Of a stretch of 16,403 nt of DNA, positions 1-6,831 are shown one piece after another. The stretch lies in assembly GCA_002352605.1 (NCBI GenBank), contig DEIP01000082.1, positions 22,565 through 38,967 on the forward strand, given 5' to 3'. Below the pieces are notes generated by a model. That model was not told the DNA's origin and did not search any database. It saw only the letters and a list, made by a program, of their open reading frames with translations. The translations under genes and the position numbers were made by a program. Source of the DNA: Desulfobacteraceae bacterium UBA2771. Lineage in GTDB: Bacteria > Desulfobacterota > Desulfobacteria > Desulfobacterales > Desulfosarcinaceae. The stretch's first letter is position 1. Each line of letters opens with the position of its first letter.

Positions 1-39
1 GTGGAAATAACGAGGTCTATAGTTTAAGAAAGCCGGAAG

Positions 40-79
40 AAAGTAGGCGTCGGTGAGTTTGCCGATGCCTACTTTTTTT
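40..79 (+). terminator. Rho-independent terminator of a gene left of the window
   Basis: A 14-bp stem (AAGTAGGCGTCGGT pairing with GCCGATGCCTACTT, with G-T wobbles) closes a short loop and is followed on the plus strand by seven T. The strong T tract is on the plus strand, so it mainly serves a plus-strand gene lying before position 1. On the minus strand the stem is followed only by TTTCTT, so it may also act weakly on the minus-strand gene that ends at 96. Confidence 0.85.
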
Positions 80-95
80 GATGGATGATAACCGC

Positions 96-677
96 TTACG
101 GTTGATGGGGTGCTGGAGGCGGGGTGGCGCTGATTTTTTCTTCGTAGGTGGATAGCAGAAACAGGGTTGCCAGCGGCTGGGTAAACAGCACGCCGATAAA
201 CACCGTCCCGCCGATCATGGAAATGGCCATGAAGATGATCACCACCACCAGGTGATCGACTATCTCTCCGCCTCTGCCCATGGCGTAACTCTCCTTGACG
301 GCATCAACGATGCCCATGTTTCTGTCGGTCATCAGCGGAATCATGTAGATGCAGCAAAACGTGACGGTCACGACGATGATGATGCCGGGCAGAAAGAGCA
401 GCATAAAACCGATGGTGGTGGCCACGAAAACCACGATGCCGAATCCCAGCAGCGGCAGAAACAGATACATGTGGGCAAACAGGTCTTGAACCTTGGGTTC
501 CCGGCCATTGCGGACGAGCTGGAGCAGGCTCTGGGTGTAGCCGGCCATCGTAACCGGTGCCAGAATACCCAGCGTTAAGGAACTGGCCGCCAACATGACC
601 AGGGTCATGAGAATCAAGGAAACGACATTTCCAAGGGTCAGATTCCAGGCGGTTTCGATGTGACGTTTAAAATCCAT
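96..677 (-). CDS. Polytopic inner-membrane protein of unknown function (DUF975/YciC-like)
   Basis: This is a 193-residue hydrophobic protein. I chose the ATG at 677 over an upstream one at 710 because AGGAGA lies 5 bases before it, while the extra 11 residues of the longer form have no such site. It shows about four to five hydrophobic segments: two near residues 20-50, two near 70-115, and one or two near 140-175. The middle contains a pattern of small and aromatic residues with a loop 'MTDRNMGIVDAVKES', typical of DUF975/YciC-like integral membrane proteins, where a 'D...A...S' loop follows a transmembrane pair. The C-terminus is a short proline-rich cytoplasmic tail. The next minus-strand gene upstream starts 500 bases away and ends at 820, so the two may share a transcript, but an AT-rich stretch at 711-765 could carry a separate promoter. 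Function is unknown; the family link is from overall pattern only. Confidence 0.75.
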   Translation of the reverse strand: MDFKRHIETAWNLTLGNVVSLILMTLVMLAASSLTLGILAPVTMAGYTQSLLQLVRNGREPKVQDLFAHMYLFLPLLGFGIVVFVATTIGFMLLFLPGIIIVVTVTFCCIYMIPLMTDRNMGIVDAVKESYAMGRGGEIVDHLVVVIIFMAISMIGGTVFIGVLFTQPLATLFLLSTYEEKISATPPPAPHQP

Positions 678-819
678 GGGCTCTCCTGAACGGGTAAAAG
701 TTAACCGCATAGTTGATCAATAACTTCATAACTATCTTATATATAGTGAAATTAATATTGTGGGCCGGTTCTTCCCGGCAGTAACCGATGGGGGCATAAC
801 AATCGACCCGGATCTCCAT

Positions 820-1176
820 CTATCTACCGGGAACGATGATCCGTGAATCAGCGTGCTGTTTTTTCTGCTCTTCCTCCTGCATTTTCCTGATCTGTTGAAC
901 CATTTGGGCCATTTCCTTTTCCATGGCTAGGGGGAAGGCGGCGATGGCTTCATCCAGGTTGTTGGCCATCAATTTAGCCTGCAGGGGCAGCGGCCCCTGA
1001 GGGGTGATGATTTGTGTGTGGCCGAAAAAGAGGGGCGTCCGGCTGGAATCGTCCCGGCCATCCGCATCAACCGGTATCATTCGTCGGATGGATGCCACTT
1101 TGAGATCAGTGATTGCATCCTCTCGATAAAGATTGTTTGTATCCACATTAAATTCAAGCTTTTCCTGTTCGTTCAT
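820..1176 (-). CDS. Small cytoplasmic protein of unknown function (sulfate-reducer type)
   Basis: This 118-residue soluble protein has no signal peptide or membrane segment. GGAGAA sits 5-6 bases before the ATG, which supports this start. The N-terminal half contains 'VDTNNLYREDAITDLKVASI' and 'TPLFFGHTQIITPQGPLP', which look like a compact beta-rich domain. From about residue 73 the chain becomes helical and highly charged, with a Glu/Lys/Gln-rich tail that should form a coiled coil or extended helix. It resembles the short proteins named only 'cytoplasmic protein' in Desulfobacterota genomes; this is recognition from memory. It is divergent from the CDF transporter gene and upstream of the membrane protein on the same strand. 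No function can be assigned. Confidence 0.75.
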   Translation of the reverse strand: MNEQEKLEFNVDTNNLYREDAITDLKVASIRRMIPVDADGRDDSSRTPLFFGHTQIITPQGPLPLQAKLMANNLDEAIAAFPLAMEKEMAQMVQQIRKMQEEEQKKQHADSRIIVPGR

Positions 1177-1386
1177 GAATGTTCTCCATTGGGTTTAGGT
1201 GATTTATCGTTGAAAGGCACTGGGTTACCGTATCTGAATTTTCAGCGTGTGTCACGGTGTTTATCGAAGCGCGCATCCGCTCATCCCACTGACAAGGTGA
1301 TCGTATAAATCCATTCGCCAATCTAACCGGAATGGGCGCATTATCCGGTTAAATTTATTTTTACGAATGCCTATGATGGGTCGATG

Positions 1387-1415
1387 TTGAAGTTTTCGGT
1401 CGCCCGTCATATACT
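1387..1415 (+). promoter_or_regulatory. Candidate sigma-70 promoter of the CDF transporter
   Basis: TTGAAG (1387-1392) and TATACT (1410-1415) are separated by exactly 17 bases. The expected start of transcription falls at about 1421-1423, only a few bases before the ATG at 1425. The rest of the 248-base divergent region (1177-1424) shows no other feature I can support. Confidence 0.45.
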
Positions 1416-1424
1416 CGCGACCAT

Positions 1425-2444
1425 ATGCAAATCGAAAAAAGCGCCACTGCACGAAGCGAGAACCCTTTAAAAACCCGAATGAGAGCCATATGCATCTCGC
1501 TGGTGGTTTCCGTAGGGTTAATGGCCGCCAAATTCTACGCCTTTCACCTGACCCTCTCCTCGGCGGTGCTGTCCGATGCGTTGGAATCCATCATTAACGT
1601 GGTGGCTGCCGCCTTTGCCGTGGTGAGCATCTGGATGGCCGCGAAACCGCCGGATCCTGAACATCCCTATGGGCATGGTAAGATCGAATTTTTTTCCGCC
1701 GGCTTTGAAGGGGCACTGATTATTTTTGCCGCCGTCGGGATATTCAAGACCGGCATCTCTCATCTGTTGATGCCCAAACCCCTTGCCAACCTGCAGGCGG
1801 GCCTGGCGATTCTGGTAGGGGCTTCAGCCATTAACCTGCTGCTCGGCATCGGGCTGGTAAGGGTCGGAAAAAAGGTTCAATCCCTGACCCTGATTGCCGA
1901 TGGCAGGCACGTGCTCACCGATGTTTACACGTCTGCCGGGGTTGTCGCCGGCCTTTTCCTGTTTCAGTGGACGGGCTGGCGCTGGCTGGACGGCGGGATT
2001 GCCTGTCTGGTGGGCATCAATATATTGCTGACCGGTACCCGATTGGTCGGCCAGAGCTTTTCTGCGCTGATGGACGCATCCGACCCCCAACTTCTGGACG
2101 AGATATCCCGGCTGCTTGAAAAGCACCGCAAAGAGGTATGGATCGACATCCACCAACTGCGTGCGTGGCGGTCCGGTAATTTTGTGCACATCGACCTGCA
2201 CCTCGTGCTGCCCAGGCAACACCTGCTTGATGATGCTCACACCGAGGCCAAGGCATTGGAACAACTGCTCATTGATTATTTCGAGGGCAATGCAGACGTT
2301 TTGGTTCATATGGACCCGTGTGGTACGAAGTTGTCGGATGATGCGGTTGTGTCTTGCTGGAAGAACTGTTCCGAGCGTCCGGCGGCAGGGCAGGGGGTTG
2401 CCGAAGGATCCGACCATTTTGTAAAATTCGGTGGCGATGGATGA
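1425..2444 (+). CDS. Cation diffusion facilitator (CDF) family metal/proton antiporter
   Basis: This 339-residue protein has six transmembrane segments in its first 215 residues and a cytosolic metal-binding-like C-terminal domain, as in CDF exporters of divalent metals. TM2 carries 'SDALESIIN' (Asp51, Glu54, Asn58), followed by the conserved loop 'HPYGHGK' (80-86). TM5 carries 'ADGRHVLTDVYTS' with the HxxxD pair His162/Asp166 of the transport site. In many CDF proteins the TM2 pair is HxxxD or DxxxD; here it is ExxxN, a variant I recall from a large bacterial subgroup, so the metal cannot be named. The C-terminal domain has His256, Asp257 and His259, and a DPC motif (297-299) followed by two more Cys. 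The ATG at 1425 has no clear ribosome-binding site; ATG 1479 (residue 19) is an alternative. The gene is convergent with the sensor kinase and the two stop codons abut. Confidence 0.9.
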   Translation: MQIEKSATARSENPLKTRMRAICISLVVSVGLMAAKFYAFHLTLSSAVLSDALESIINVVAAAFAVVSIWMAAKPPDPEHPYGHGKIEFFSAGFEGALIIFAAVGIFKTGISHLLMPKPLANLQAGLAILVGASAINLLLGIGLVRVGKKVQSLTLIADGRHVLTDVYTSAGVVAGLFLFQWTGWRWLDGGIACLVGINILLTGTRLVGQSFSALMDASDPQLLDEISRLLEKHRKEVWIDIHQLRAWRSGNFVHIDLHLVLPRQHLLDDAHTEAKALEQLLIDYFEGNADVLVHMDPCGTKLSDDAVVSCWKNCSERPAAGQGVAEGSDHFVKFGGDG

Positions 2445-5177
2445 TCACCGATCAAGTTTTTTCGTCCGTTCTTCCAAGGGCAGGGAAAAATAAAAAGTGG
2501 CACCTTTGCCCGGGGTGCTCGTAACCCTCAGCTCACCATTGTGATGCCGGATGATCTGCCGTGTGATGGAGAGGCCCAGTCCGGTGCCAGGGGGGCGGCC
2601 GCGGATCGGGTCCACGACTTGCTGGAATTTATCGAAGATCTTCATCTGGTCCGCCTGGCTGATGCCGATGCCGTTGTCCATAACGGAAACGACCAGCCGG
2701 TCGGCGTCGTATCCCAGTCGAATATCAATCCGTCCCTGGTCCGGATCGCAGAATTTCACGGCATTGGAAATCAGGTTCACCATAGCCCGGATTAACTGGT
2801 CCCGATCGCCTTCGACAGGCCGCGATATCTCCGGCAGATGAACCTGCATTTGTATTTTCCGGTCATTTACGATCTGGCTGGTGGCGCTCACCGCATCCTC
2901 TACCACATCCTTCAAATCCACCGATGTGATGCTCCAGGGCGTGCGACCCGATTCAAGCTTCTGAAAATCGAGTACCTGGGTGATCAGTCGGGTGAGCCGC
3001 TGGGTTTCACGGATGATAATACCGGTGAATTCCTGTTGACGATCCGATGTTGTATCCGTGTAGTCGTGCAGGATTTCGGCCAGGGAGCGGATGGCTGTCA
3101 GCGGTGTCCGCAACTCGTGAGAGACAGTTGATATGAATTCGTCTTTCATACGGTCCAGCTCCTGAAGACGCTGGTTGGCCGCGCGCAGTTCCGCCGTGGC
3201 CCGTTCCAGTTCGCGACTGTAGATGATGGCCTGGCGGGTTTCATCGAGGATACCCATCACCTCTTCGATTCCCAGGGGTTCTTCCTTGACCAGGGAGGCA
3301 ACCATTACACGCGCCGATGCCGACCCGATGGCCCCGGCCAGCAGCTTTTCGATATGATTGAGCAACCCAGGGTCCCGGGTGAGGGACTGGTCCCAATTGA
3401 TGCCATACGTCATGGCATAATTGTCCAGCGCCGCTTCGGTTCGCTTTCGGCCCAGAAATCGTTCCAGCATGGAGACCAGGTCGGGCAGGTAGGCGGTTCC
3501 CCGCCAGACGGAAGAATCATGAACCCGGCCCATGTATCGGTAAACGTCCACGAACATGGCCGCCTGGGTGTGCTCCCTGGCCGATGGTCGGCTGAACAGG
3601 GAGCCGGCCACGTAGCATCCTACATTGGCCAGCATGCTCCAGAAAACGGCGTGGGTGATGCGGTCAAACACGTTCAGCCCGAACAATCCGAACGGCTTTA
3701 AGAGAGTGATGCCGTAAGGTCCATGTGCAAGAAAATCTTGGGGCATCAGTCCCGCGCCGGCAAGGGACGGGAGAAATAAAGTGTAAAACCAGATAATAAA
3801 ACCGGCCACCAGACCCAGCAAGGCGCCGGTCCGGGTGCCGCCTTTCCAGAATATCCCGATCAACAGGGCCGGGGCAAACTGGGCCACGGCGGCAAAAGAG
3901 ACCAGGCCGCTGGAAACCAGTGTGTAATACTCTCCGGCAAAGTGAAAATAAGCGTAACCCAAAAGTAGGACCGAGATGATGCTCAACCGCCGGATGGATA
4001 ACAAAATGCTGCTCAAATCCTTCTTTTGGGCCAGCTTCAGAAAAGGCATGTGAAGTAGCAAAGGCATCACCAGATCGTTGCAGATCATGGTGGACAGGGC
4101 CACCGATTCCAAGATGACCATGCCGGTGGCCGCCGACATACCGCCGATAAAGACGAGTAGTGTCAGATAGACCTGGTTGTTGGCCATGGGCAGGGTCAGC
4201 ACGAACATGTCTGCGTCAAGGCTGCTGGAACCGACGGAGAGCATGCCGGCAAAGGCCACCGGCAGGACGAAAATGTTAATGGCCACCAGGTAGAGGGGAA
4301 AAAGCCAGATGGCCTTGTTCAGGTGCTTTTCGTTGACATTTTCCACCACCATGACCTGAAACTGGCGCGGAAGAAAAACGATGGCCATCATGGATAGGAA
4401 AATGTGGGAAATCCAGCTGGAAAAGGTTCCGGTATCGGTGGGCAGGGTCATTAAACGGCGAAGTTCAGGTGATCTCAAGGCCTTTCGGCTGAGGTCGGCA
4501 AAACCGTCGAAGATGAAAAAAGTAACGAATATTCCCACGGTCAGAAATGCCACCAGTTTGACGATGGATTCAATGGCAATGGCCGCCACCAGGCCTTCGT
4601 GGCGTTCGGTGGCCTCGAGGTTCCGTGTGCCGAAGAGCGTCGCGAACACTGCCAAAAGGAGGGCCACGTAGAAGGTGGTGTCGCTCCAGATCTTGAATCC
4701 GCCCGGATCGGACAGTGGTTTGATCGACGGGTATTGATGGATCAAAAGGAAGCTGGTGGATATGGCCTTCAGCTGCAGGGAGATGTAAGGAATAATTCCC
4801 AGCACGGCGATGACCGTGACCACGCCTCCCAAGGTCATGCTTTTCCCGTAGCGTGAACCGATGAAATCGGCAATGGAGGTAATGCGGTGGACTTTGGAAA
4901 TGCGGACGATTTTTTTTAATACCAGCCAGCCCAACGTGGCCATCAGTGTCGGACCCAGGTAGATGGTAAGAAAAGCCGGTCCGGCTGAGGCGGCGCGTCC
5001 CACGCTGCCGTAAAAGGTCCACGCGGTGCAGTATACGGCCAGTGAGAGCGCGTAAATATATGGGTTGCTGATAATGCTCCTGCCGATATCGGCCCGCTTG
5101 TCACCATAATAGGCGATGCCGAAAAGCATACCGATGTAGCATAGGGAGGCGAAGATGACGGTTTCAGTTTCCAGCAT
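2445..5177 (-). CDS. Sensor histidine kinase with sodium:solute symporter (SLC5) input domain, CbrA-like
   Basis: This 910-residue hybrid protein couples a transporter to phosphorelay signalling at the inner membrane. Residues 1 to about 520 form a sodium:solute symporter-type domain of some 13 transmembrane segments. A STAC domain follows at about 564-623, with 'ERFLG' and 'LLAGAIGSASAR'. A helical linker at about 653-676 leads into HisKA, with the phosphoacceptor His687 in 'SHELRTPLTAIRS'. The HATPase domain shows the N-box 'NLISNAVKF' (Asn805), G1 'DNGIGI' (Asp834), 'FDKFQQV' and G2 'GTGLGLS' (about 864). All kinase boxes look intact. Unlike Pseudomonas CbrA, no PAS domain separates STAC from HisKA. 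AAGGAA lies 7-8 bases before the ATG and overlaps the stop of the small gene upstream, so translation is probably coupled. No response regulator lies in the window, so its partner is elsewhere. The ligand is unknown. Confidence 0.93.
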   Translation of the reverse strand: MLETETVIFASLCYIGMLFGIAYYGDKRADIGRSIISNPYIYALSLAVYCTAWTFYGSVGRAASAGPAFLTIYLGPTLMATLGWLVLKKIVRISKVHRITSIADFIGSRYGKSMTLGGVVTVIAVLGIIPYISLQLKAISTSFLLIHQYPSIKPLSDPGGFKIWSDTTFYVALLLAVFATLFGTRNLEATERHEGLVAAIAIESIVKLVAFLTVGIFVTFFIFDGFADLSRKALRSPELRRLMTLPTDTGTFSSWISHIFLSMMAIVFLPRQFQVMVVENVNEKHLNKAIWLFPLYLVAINIFVLPVAFAGMLSVGSSSLDADMFVLTLPMANNQVYLTLLVFIGGMSAATGMVILESVALSTMICNDLVMPLLLHMPFLKLAQKKDLSSILLSIRRLSIISVLLLGYAYFHFAGEYYTLVSSGLVSFAAVAQFAPALLIGIFWKGGTRTGALLGLVAGFIIWFYTLFLPSLAGAGLMPQDFLAHGPYGITLLKPFGLFGLNVFDRITHAVFWSMLANVGCYVAGSLFSRPSAREHTQAAMFVDVYRYMGRVHDSSVWRGTAYLPDLVSMLERFLGRKRTEAALDNYAMTYGINWDQSLTRDPGLLNHIEKLLAGAIGSASARVMVASLVKEEPLGIEEVMGILDETRQAIIYSRELERATAELRAANQRLQELDRMKDEFISTVSHELRTPLTAIRSLAEILHDYTDTTSDRQQEFTGIIIRETQRLTRLITQVLDFQKLESGRTPWSITSVDLKDVVEDAVSATSQIVNDRKIQMQVHLPEISRPVEGDRDQLIRAMVNLISNAVKFCDPDQGRIDIRLGYDADRLVVSVMDNGIGISQADQMKIFDKFQQVVDPIRGRPPGTGLGLSITRQIIRHHNGELRVTSTPGKGATFYFSLPLEERTKKLDR

Positions 5178-5183
5178 CGGGAT

Positions 5184-5189
5184 TTCCTT
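5184..5189 (-). promoter_or_regulatory. Ribosome-binding site of the sensor kinase, overlapping the upstream stop codon
   Basis: On the minus strand the sequence runs TGAAGGAAATCCCGATG. The TGA (5191-5189) ends the 74-residue membrane protein, and AAGGAA, which shares its last A, is the Shine-Dalgarno site of the kinase. This is the layout expected for translational coupling. Confidence 0.7.
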
Positions 5190-5413
5190 CAGCCGCGATG
5201 GTCCGGAAGCTGGGTTTCCGGTTTGGAGCTGCTGATGATCAGTATCAGGAGAATGATGAGTGACCAGACAGCGAATAGGTATAGGTATAACACGGGAATA
5301 CCCAATACCAGTATTGGTCGGTTGAACAGGGAGAGCAAGGGAAAGTTGAACAGCAGCATACCCAGCAAAAAAAGTCCAACCAGTCGCCTTCCGTTGATCT
5401 TGTCACGGGTCAT
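5189..5413 (-). CDS. Small two-helix membrane protein coupled to the sensor kinase (CbrX-like position)
   Basis: This 74-residue protein has two hydrophobic helices, at about 11-29 and 33-60, joined by a short loop 'FNRPILVLG'. The N-terminus is basic (RDKINGRR) and the C-terminus polar, so both ends are likely cytoplasmic. AAGGAG lies 7 bases before the ATG at 5413, an excellent site. It sits 11 bases before the sensor kinase. Small membrane proteins of this type are common directly upstream of symporter/STAC kinases; cbrX upstream of cbrA in Pseudomonas is the known positional parallel. A role as subunit or translational adjuster of the kinase is inference from position and composition; sequence homology to CbrX was not tested. 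Confidence 0.8.
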   Translation of the reverse strand: MTRDKINGRRLVGLFLLGMLLFNFPLLSLFNRPILVLGIPVLYLYLFAVWSLIILLILIISSSKPETQLPDHRG

Positions 5414-5503
5414 GGACCAGCTCCTTTCGACCGCAAGGGCACCAGGGATTCATTATTTTGAGGGTTGTTCTTTTTGCACCAAGAAATGTTGTTTTAAGCC
5501 TGA

Positions 5504-6196
5504 TTACTGGATTTCGATCTCTGCCGGCGCGATGATGTTCGGGTCTTCCGTGTCCGACAGCTTCGGCAATCGAATCGTGTTCACTTGCCATCCCCGGTGG
5601 CGCAAAACGCCCGTAAAGGGCGGCTGGCCCACCACATTGCCTACCAGTTTGACGGCATTTTGATCGAACCCGGCCGTGATTTCGACACGCTCACCCTCGG
5701 CCTGCTTCATCACCGGTTCCGGCGAGAGATAACGATCCACGCTTTTTCGGCAGTTTTCATGGATGTTGCGTACAGCGGCCCCAATTTGACCGTCTTCATA
5801 GCGGGAGATGTCTTCTTGGAGGAAATCCATCAGCCGCCCCTGGCGCTGGAGCACGGCAAAAAGATGCATAAACAGTCGTTTTTCCCTGTTTTTAAGTTTA
5901 CCCCGGTCCGCCTCGGTTTCCGATGGTGCAACGGGTGAGGTTTTGTTCACCTGGGACGTGTCGGGTTGGCCGGCCAGGATCTTGGACAGGGTATTTTTCT
6001 GAAACATCCACTGCAAAATGCCGAAAAAAAACAAAAAAAGGAACATGGTGGCATAATCCATGATGTTCAGCGGTGCGCCCAAATCACGTGATTGCCAGTA
6101 GAAGCAGGCAACGATGGCAAACAGGAGTATTGAAAAAAGGGATGATTGAACAAAAGTACGCAAAGAAAAGGATTTTAATAGTAAAGGAGATTTCAT
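5504..6196 (-). CDS. DUF2760 domain-containing membrane protein
   Basis: This 230-residue protein belongs to the DUF2760 family by its C-terminal domain: 'LFAVLQRQGRLMDFLQEDIS', 'DGQIGAAVRNIHENCRK', 'GNVVGQPPFTGVLRHRGW' and the final 'IIAPAEIEI'. Two hydrophobic helices near the N-terminus (about 14-36 and 46-65) place that domain in the cytoplasm as a membrane-anchored module. I chose the ATG at 6196 because AGGA lies 8 bases upstream; an in-frame ATG at 6280 would add 28 residues overlapping the probable promoter. In other proteobacteria DUF2760 genes often neighbour Hsp70-like genes (from memory), and none is seen here. It lies 90 bases upstream of the two-helix protein and the sensor kinase on the same strand, with no hairpin terminator between, so one transcript is likely. 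Function is unknown. Confidence 0.85.
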   Translation of the reverse strand: MKSPLLLKSFSLRTFVQSSLFSILLFAIVACFYWQSRDLGAPLNIMDYATMFLFLFFFGILQWMFQKNTLSKILAGQPDTSQVNKTSPVAPSETEADRGKLKNREKRLFMHLFAVLQRQGRLMDFLQEDISRYEDGQIGAAVRNIHENCRKSVDRYLSPEPVMKQAEGERVEITAGFDQNAVKLVGNVVGQPPFTGVLRHRGWQVNTIRLPKLSDTEDPNIIAPAEIEIQ

Positions 6197-6241
6197 CTGT
6201 TTTTTCCTGTTAGCTTGAGGTATGTTACAGGGTTTGTCGGC

Positions 6242-6271
6242 AACATAGATGGAACCAGGCGGCCGTGTCAA
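6242..6271 (-). promoter_or_regulatory. Candidate sigma-70 promoter of the DUF2760-sensor kinase unit
   Basis: On the minus strand a perfect TTGACA (6271-6266) is followed after 18 bases by TATGTT (6247-6242). The predicted transcript would start near 6235, giving a leader of about 40 bases with the AGGA site before the ATG at 6196. Confidence 0.5.
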
Positions 6272-6392
6272 GAAGATCAACGGCCGGGTTTTGCCTTGTG
6301 TAGATCAATTGGGTATGATAACCGTAGGGTCAAGAGTATCCAGAGATGCGATTCGGACGAGATGAATCCTTAGATAAGGGCGTTGCCGGTAA

Positions 6393-6644
6393 ATGAGTGA
6401 CGCCTTATTGTCGTCGACCCCTATGGCAAATAACTACAGACATCGTTTCGACTTTGACATCGGCTACCTGGTTAAGAGCCCGTGCCGTGAATGTACCGAC
6501 CGTTTTCTTTTCCCCGATTGCATGGATGACTGCCTGCCCTTGGACAAGATCCGCACGGTGCTGGCCAACAGCATATCCTGCTCGCGCTCTTTCCCGTCCG
6601 CTGAATCCCATGCGATCTTTCAGGGTTCCAAGGACGAAAAATAG
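6393..6644 (+). CDS. Small Cys-rich protein, possible metal- or cluster-binding, unknown function
   Basis: The reading frame encodes up to 83 residues with a central motif 'KSPCRECTDRFLFPDCMDDC', giving the spacing C-x2-C-x8-C-x3-C, plus a fifth Cys in 'SISCSRSF'. Such spacing suits a zinc or iron-sulfur site. The segments before and after ('FDFDIGYLVKSPC', 'LDKIRTVLANSISC') look like a real folded protein and recall uncharacterised small proteins of sulfate reducers. Neither possible start, ATG 6393 or ATG 6423 (73 residues), has a good ribosome-binding site, so the start is uncertain. A competing minus-strand frame over the same bases (6405-6689) lacks any conserved pattern. It precedes pgi on the same strand with a 187-base gap, so a functional link is not implied. 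Confidence 0.6.
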   Translation: MSDALLSSTPMANNYRHRFDFDIGYLVKSPCRECTDRFLFPDCMDDCLPLDKIRTVLANSISCSRSFPSAESHAIFQGSKDEK

Positions 6645-6763
6645 AGAAGCCTTCGCGTTAGGATCGTGAACTTTATAAAGCGTCCCCAATCCTTACCTTT
6701 CCCAGCCTTCGCCATATACCGGCGCCGAAACAACCGGCACCGATAGAATCAACCGGAAAATCT

Positions 6764-6782
6764 TAAAAACCCGAGGTTTTTA
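6764..6782 (+). terminator. Weak hairpin between the Cys-rich gene and pgi
   Basis: An exact 8-bp inverted repeat, TAAAAACC / GGTTTTTA, flanks a CGA loop. Only two base pairs are G-C and the T run is within the stem, so it would be a weak terminator on either strand. It lies in the leader before pgi. It could end the transcript of the small gene or be part of the pgi leader. Confidence 0.3.
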
Positions 6783-6831
6783 CCCACTGCAACCGCAGGC
6801 AGCATCTTCAGCCTGAAAACCGGGAGGTCCC

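Noticed and set aside
764..779. GCCGG-CCGGC dyad after the 118-residue protein gene
   Set aside because: The stem is only 5 bp and no T run follows it on the minus strand.
1824..2417. 197-residue minus-strand frame inside the CDF gene
   Set aside because: The plus-strand product is a clear transporter; the opposite frame has no motif and reflects codon bias.
2502..2516. TGGCAC...TGC resembling a sigma-54 promoter
   Set aside because: Spacing is too short and it lies inside the kinase coding region.
6405..6689. 94-residue minus-strand frame over the Cys-rich gene
   Set aside because: Its product has no recognisable motif, while the plus-strand frame has clustered Cys and protein-like segments.
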